A DNA stretch of 64,000 nucleotides from Photobacterium sp. Ph5 (GTDB taxonomy: Bacteria; Pseudomonadota; Gammaproteobacteria; Enterobacterales; Vibrionaceae), in contig NZ_JADQAQ010000014.1 in assembly GCF_022129445.1 (NCBI RefSeq), positions 1-64,000 of the forward strand, in the 5' to 3' direction. Made by a program: the position numbers and the translations under genes. The notes beneath the pieces were generated by a model. It was not told the DNA's origin, did no database searches, and saw only the letters and a list, made by a program, of their open reading frames with translations. Each line of letters starts with the position of its first letter. Position 1 is the first letter of the stretch. Positions 60,732 through 64,000 of this stretch are shown here, one piece after another.

Positions 60732-61205
60732 TTAGATGTATTTCACTTCTACAATTTCAAACTCTTTTTGACCGCCAGGCGTGGTAATCGCGACCTCATC
60801 ACCTTCCATCTTACCGATCAAACCACGTGCAATTGGTGAATTCACTGAAATTAAGTTTTCCTTAATATTCGCTTCATCATCACCCACGATACAGTATGTA
60901 ACTTCATTATCGGTATCTAAATCTAGCAAAGTGATTGTAGTACCAAAAATCACTTTGCCTGTATTTGGCATAGTTGTTACATCAATAATTTGAGCAACAG
61001 ATAGTTTGTATTCAATGTCACGAATTTGCGCTTCACAAATACCTTGTTCTTCACGAGCCGCATGGTATTCCGCATTTTCTTTTAAGTCGCCAAGCTCACG
61101 TGCTTCTGCGATCGCCTGAGAAATAAGAGGGCGACGCTTCAACAATACTTCAAGTTCACTACGTAGCTTTTGTTCGCCACGTACAGTCATTGGCACTTTT
61201 TCCAT
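60732..61205 (-). CDS. greA: Transcription elongation factor GreA
   Basis: 157-residue factor that stimulates transcript cleavage in backtracked RNA polymerase. The N-terminal coiled coil carries [46 protein letters not shown] with the acidic tip DLKENAEY. The C-terminal FKBP-like domain has [21 protein letters not shown] and [10 protein letters not shown]. Length matches E. coli GreA (158). It is divergent from the porin gene. A hairpin-T-run and a predicted promoter lie in its leader at 61252-61320. Confidence 0.98.
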   Translation of the reverse strand: MEKVPMTVRGEQKLRSELEVLLKRRPLISQAIAEARELGDLKENAEYHAAREEQGICEAQIRDIEYKLSVAQIIDVTTMPNTGKVIFGTTITLLDLDTDNEVTYCIVGDDEANIKENLISVNSPIARGLIGKMEGDEVAITTPGGQKEFEIVEVKYI

Positions 61206-61251
61206 AAATAAATTACCTCAATAACCTGATAGCGCACGCCAATTTCAGGTA

Positions 61252-61285
61252 ATAAAAAAGTTAGCCCAATCATGATTGGGCTAAC
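61252..61285 (-). terminator. Terminator hairpin in the greA leader (GraL-like)
   Basis: A perfect 26-bp palindrome from 61260 to 61285 (arms GTTAGCCCAATCA and TGATTGGGCTAAC) is followed on the minus strand by TTTTTTATT. It lies 47 bp before greA, not after any gene on that strand, so it acts inside the greA leader. E. coli greA has a leader terminator that yields short GraL RNAs. Confidence 0.75.
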
Positions 61286-61291
61286 AGAGTA

Positions 61292-61320
61292 TATATAACG
61301 ATGTATTTCATTTTAAACAA
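61292..61320 (-). promoter_or_regulatory. Predicted sigma-70 promoter of greA
   Basis: On the minus strand TTGTTT (61315-61320), a 17-bp spacer, and TATATA (61292-61297). The expected start is near 61285, the first base of the leader hairpin. Confidence 0.55.
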
Positions 61321-61730
61321 AGATGAACAAGAGATCATCCTCGTTACGTCATTAATCTGTTTTTCGTTTTAACTAACGGTTAAAACAATGAATATGATCA
61401 AAATACTATATCAATAATTCATAATAACAAATCAATAGTTAAAACATTCACTATAAGAATAATTATTTTTCTTATCACCTTTTTTCTATTGAGAAAAGTT
61501 ATAACCTCACACTTCACCAACATTTATACAAATATTCACTCAGATACTTTTCGCTGATTACCTAAATACAACTAAAAAATAAAATTAATTTAGAACTTTT
61601 ACTGATTGATATAACACATTGATTAAAATAAAAATAAAAGCTAAAAAAAACAAAAAACCAATACCAGTGAGGTATTTTTCAGTTTTTTTTACTAACATAA
61701 ATCAGTAGACACAAGTAAAAAGAACACCAT

Positions 61731-61749
61731 GCATTTGGCATAGAAATGC
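61731..61749 (+). other. Small inverted repeat in the porin leader
   Basis: GCATTT (61731-61736) and AAATGC (61744-61749) with a 7-nt loop, about 30 bp before the porin start. It could be a leader hairpin or a protein site. Confidence 0.35.
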
Positions 61750-61780
61750 AACACATAAAAATTCAAAAAAGGATTCGGCA

Positions 61781-62881
61781 ATGAACAAGCACCTTATTGC
61801 TTTAGCAGTAGCAGCAGCAACTCTATCTGGCGCAGCATCAGCAGCAACAGTTTACTCAGATGACACATCTTCTCTATCTGTTGGTGGCCGTATTGAAGCA
61901 ACTGGCGTTCTTCAACAACAAGCAGACAGCAACAAAGATAACGCAGATCCAACAAAGGTAAAAGCTTCAAATGAAGTTGTTGATATGTCTCGTGCACGTG
62001 TAAACATCGGCGCAAAAACACAAATTGCTGATGGCGTTCAAGGTATTGGCTTCTTTGAAAAAGAATTCCACAGCAACACAGACGCATCACCTGCAGGTCG
62101 TGGTGCTGACGAAACTCGTTACGTATATGCTGGTGTGAACAGCGATCAATACGGTCAACTTGTTTACGGTAAAGCTGACGGCTCTCTAGGTATGCTAACT
62201 GATTTCACTGATATCATGGCATACGCTGGTTCTGTCGTTGGTGGCACTAAACTTGATGTAGCAGACCGCACAAATAACAACCTAGCATACGCAGGTACGT
62301 TTGGTGATCTAACATTCAAAGCGAACTATGTTTTCGCTGGATCTGCTTACAACAAACAAACACACGAAAAAACAGACATTCACGGTTTCTCAACAGGTGC
62401 AGTATACAAAGTAGCTGATACAGGTCTTGCACTAGGTCTTGGTTACGGCGAGCAACGTGGTCAGATTAAAAACGAAAAGGGCTATATCATTAGTGATTCA
62501 CACAATGATCGTGCCGAGCAAACTTTCGCAGTAGCGTCTTACACTATGGGCGACCTATACTTCGGTGGCCTTTACAAGTACGGTCGTCGTGATGCTCTTA
62601 GCAACGATGACAAACTAACTGACTCTCAAGGTTACGAATTCGCAGCAGCATACACTATGGGTAAAACTGTATTTACTACAACATACGGCTTTATGAAAGA
62701 TGAAAAAGCTCATAACGAATACGATGAGCTAGCAAACGCTGTATCTGTTGACGGTACTTACTACTTCAACAGCAACTTCCGCACTTACGCTTCTTACACA
62801 TTCAACATGCTTGATAAGAACAAAGTAGGTAAAGTAGCAGCATCTGACCAATTCGTTCTAGGTGCACGTTACGACTTCTAA
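61781..62881 (+). CDS. ompU: OmpU-type general porin
   Basis: 366-residue outer-membrane trimeric porin. The signal peptide ends ASA|ATVYSD after residue 21. Amphipathic beta strands run through the protein, which ends in GARYDF with the terminal Phe needed for BAM recognition. The YxDD-like N-terminus, LSVGGRIEATGVL, and DMSRARVNIGAKTQI are those of vibrio OmpU. In V. cholerae ompU also lies between greA and dacB and is activated by ToxR; the same regulation here is likely but not proven. Ribosome site AAAGGA is 9 bases upstream. Calling it OmpU rather than another porin rests on context and similarity. Confidence 0.88.
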   Translation: MNKHLIALAVAAATLSGAASAATVYSDDTSSLSVGGRIEATGVLQQQADSNKDNADPTKVKASNEVVDMSRARVNIGAKTQIADGVQGIGFFEKEFHSNTDASPAGRGADETRYVYAGVNSDQYGQLVYGKADGSLGMLTDFTDIMAYAGSVVGGTKLDVADRTNNNLAYAGTFGDLTFKANYVFAGSAYNKQTHEKTDIHGFSTGAVYKVADTGLALGLGYGEQRGQIKNEKGYIISDSHNDRAEQTFAVASYTMGDLYFGGLYKYGRRDALSNDDKLTDSQGYEFAAAYTMGKTVFTTTYGFMKDEKAHNEYDELANAVSVDGTYYFNSNFRTYASYTFNMLDKNKVGKVAASDQFVLGARYDF

Positions 62882-62907
62882 TCCTTGCGATTAAAGTAGA
62901 ACAGATG

Positions 62908-62936
62908 AAGCGTCGACTTAGGTCGGCGCTTTTTTA
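62908..62936 (+). terminator. Rho-independent terminator of the porin gene
   Basis: AAGCGTCGAC and GTCGGCGCTT pair with one G-U step around TTAG and are followed by TTTTTATT. Confidence 0.9.
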
Positions 62937-63041
62937 TTAGTTTTGTGTCATTTTTTAGTATTTATTTTCTCTCTCTTTTTACCCTCTCTCATATAAACGT
63001 TATGATTAAGGTCTATCTCTTAACCAAGATTATGCCTTGAT

Positions 63042-64000
63042 ATGTTTAAAAAACTGCTTTACTCCGCATTAATTGCGTCGAGCTTTTCTTCTTTCGCTGC
63101 GTTCTCACCTCAGCAAGCTATCGAACATCTCCCTAAAGGGAGTGATGTCGCGCTTCTCATTGTTAACCCAGCCACCAACAAAGTTATATACGATAAACGC
63201 GCAGACGAATTACAAGCACCTGCAAGTACACAGAAAACAATCACTGCGCTTGCTGCAAAGCTATATCTTGGTAATAACTTCCGTTTTGATACTTACCTTG
63301 AAACGAAAGGTAATGATGTCATTTTAAAATTTAATGGTGACCCAACACTTAAACGCAGTGATATAGCCAATTTGCTTCGCCAGCTAAAACAGCAAGGTCT
63401 AACTACAATTAAAGGTAATCTGTACTTAAACGGTGGGCATTTTACTGGCTATGAACGTGCTATTGGTTGGCCTTGGGATATTTTAGGATCTTGTTACAGT
63501 GCACCATCAAGTAGTATCAGCTTAGAGCACAATTGTGTTCAAGGTGCGTTATACAGCAATAAAGCATTTGGTGATGTAACACGCGTAAATGTACCTAGCC
63601 ACCAGCCAATTAAGGCACAAACCTCAGCCATTGTGGTTTCCAAAGCTCAACAAAAAGAGCAACACTGTCAGCTATCAATGACCTCCAATGATCGCAATAT
63701 GTACCAAATCAGTGGCTGTATACAGCCTCGTAAAGAGCCTCTACCACTTAAATTTGCGGTACAAAACACCACCTTGTATTCAACCGCGATTATTCAACAA
63801 GAGCTTAAGCGTGCAGGTATAAAATTAAACGGTAAGGTGCTTCGTAACGATAAAATTAACGGAAAAATCATCGCAACACACCGTTCAGCACCACTATCAA
63901 CGCTACTTGATATTATGTTGAAACGATCTGATAACTTATTTGCCGATAACATTGCCAAAACGATTGGTGCAAAGTATTACAACCAAGCAGGTAGCTACAC
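63042..64000 (+). CDS. dacB: D-alanyl-D-alanine carboxypeptidase/endopeptidase DacB (PBP4), 3'-truncated by window end
   Basis: The frame opens at ATG 63042 and stays open to the window edge, 319 codons of a protein expected to be about 470. It is a periplasmic low-molecular-weight PBP of the S13 family that trims or cleaves cross-linked peptides. The signal peptide ends near FAA|FSPQQ (about residue 20). The active-site SxxK is Ser62-Lys65 in APASTQKT. The SxN motif is in LKRSDNLFADN near residue 302. The KTG box lies beyond the window. It is downstream of ompU, as in V. cholerae. Confidence 0.9.
   Translation, partial: MFKKLLYSALIASSFSSFAAFSPQQAIEHLPKGSDVALLIVNPATNKVIYDKRADELQAPASTQKTITALAAKLYLGNNFRFDTYLETKGNDVILKFNGDPTLKRSDIANLLRQLKQQGLTTIKGNLYLNGGHFTGYERAIGWPWDILGSCYSAPSSSISLEHNCVQGALYSNKAFGDVTRVNVPSHQPIKAQTSAIVVSKAQQKEQHCQLSMTSNDRNMYQISGCIQPRKEPLPLKFAVQNTTLYSTAIIQQELKRAGIKLNGKVLRNDKINGKIIATHRSAPLSTLLDIMLKRSDNLFADNIAKTIGAKYYNQAGSY

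Larger units (their letters stand above)
61286..61780. other. AT-rich divergent control region between greA and the porin gene
   Basis: 495 bp without a gene. It holds the predicted greA promoter (61292-61320) at the left and the porin promoter and leader at the right. Several A-rich tracts could include ToxR-type TnAAA repeats, but the composition is too biased to call them by eye. Confidence 0.5.

Overview
The window is a chromosomal segment of a gamma-proteobacterium of the family Vibrionaceae. Base composition is AT-rich for that family, and the gene order matches what I remember of Vibrio and Photobacterium chromosomes: ompU beside greA, a PilZ gene between radA and serB, and ssrA used as an integration site. 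A Photobacterium is the best guess; the species cannot be fixed from sequence reading alone. Nearly everything is core genome, and the accessory DNA is small and decayed.

Layout. Positions 1-80 hold the 3' end of an IS3-family insertion sequence beside dnaJ. Positions 120-9552 are the stress and quality-control block dnaJ-dnaK-grpE (leftward), nadK, recN, bamE (rightward), rnfH-ratA (leftward), smpB and the tmRNA gene ssrA. Two sigma-32 promoters precede dnaK and grpE, and two LexA boxes precede recN. Positions 9553-11000 are a relic of an integrated element: a broken P4-type integrase directly after ssrA, AT-rich DNA, and one orphan ORF. Positions 11000-13573 carry ahpC and ahpF, with a near-ideal OxyR site before ahpC. 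Positions 14123-20986 carry an XRE-type regulator, yjjX, trpR, slt, ettA and an M23 peptidase. Positions 21061-34385 carry radA, a double-PilZ gene, serB, ytjB, deoD, deoB, deoA, deoC, nupC and yjjV, so nucleoside import and breakdown genes are grouped together. Positions 34602-38379 hold prfC, holD-rimI and gldA. Positions 38571-43890 hold the oxygen-independent ubiquinone genes ubiT (with yhbS) and ubiU-ubiV, separated by a large GGDEF-EAL gene. Positions 43932-54908 are the leftward translation and RNA cluster secG, tRNA-Leu, tRNA-fMet, rimP, nusA, infB, rbfA, truB, rpsO, pnp, nlpI. Positions 55163-61205 are glmM, folP, ftsH, rlmE (leftward), yhbY (rightward) and greA (leftward). The window closes with an OmpU-type porin and the 5' part of dacB, which runs off the right edge.

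Functional links. Many genes deal with protein and RNA quality control (DnaKJ-GrpE, FtsH, tmRNA-SmpB, PNPase, EttA, RF3, RatA), with DNA repair (RecN, RadA, HolD), and with redox or anaerobic physiology (AhpCF, UbiTUV, GldA). Two c-di-GMP genes, a PilZ receptor and a GGDEF-EAL enzyme, lie about 15 kb apart.

I did not find a clearly new multi-gene system. The least ordinary items are the decayed ssrA island with its orphan ORF, a regulator whose S24-like domain seems to lack the serine nucleophile, the GGDEF-EAL gene between the two halves of the UbiTUV set, and a greA leader in which a predicted promoter starts transcription exactly at a strong terminator hairpin, like the GraL RNAs of E. coli.
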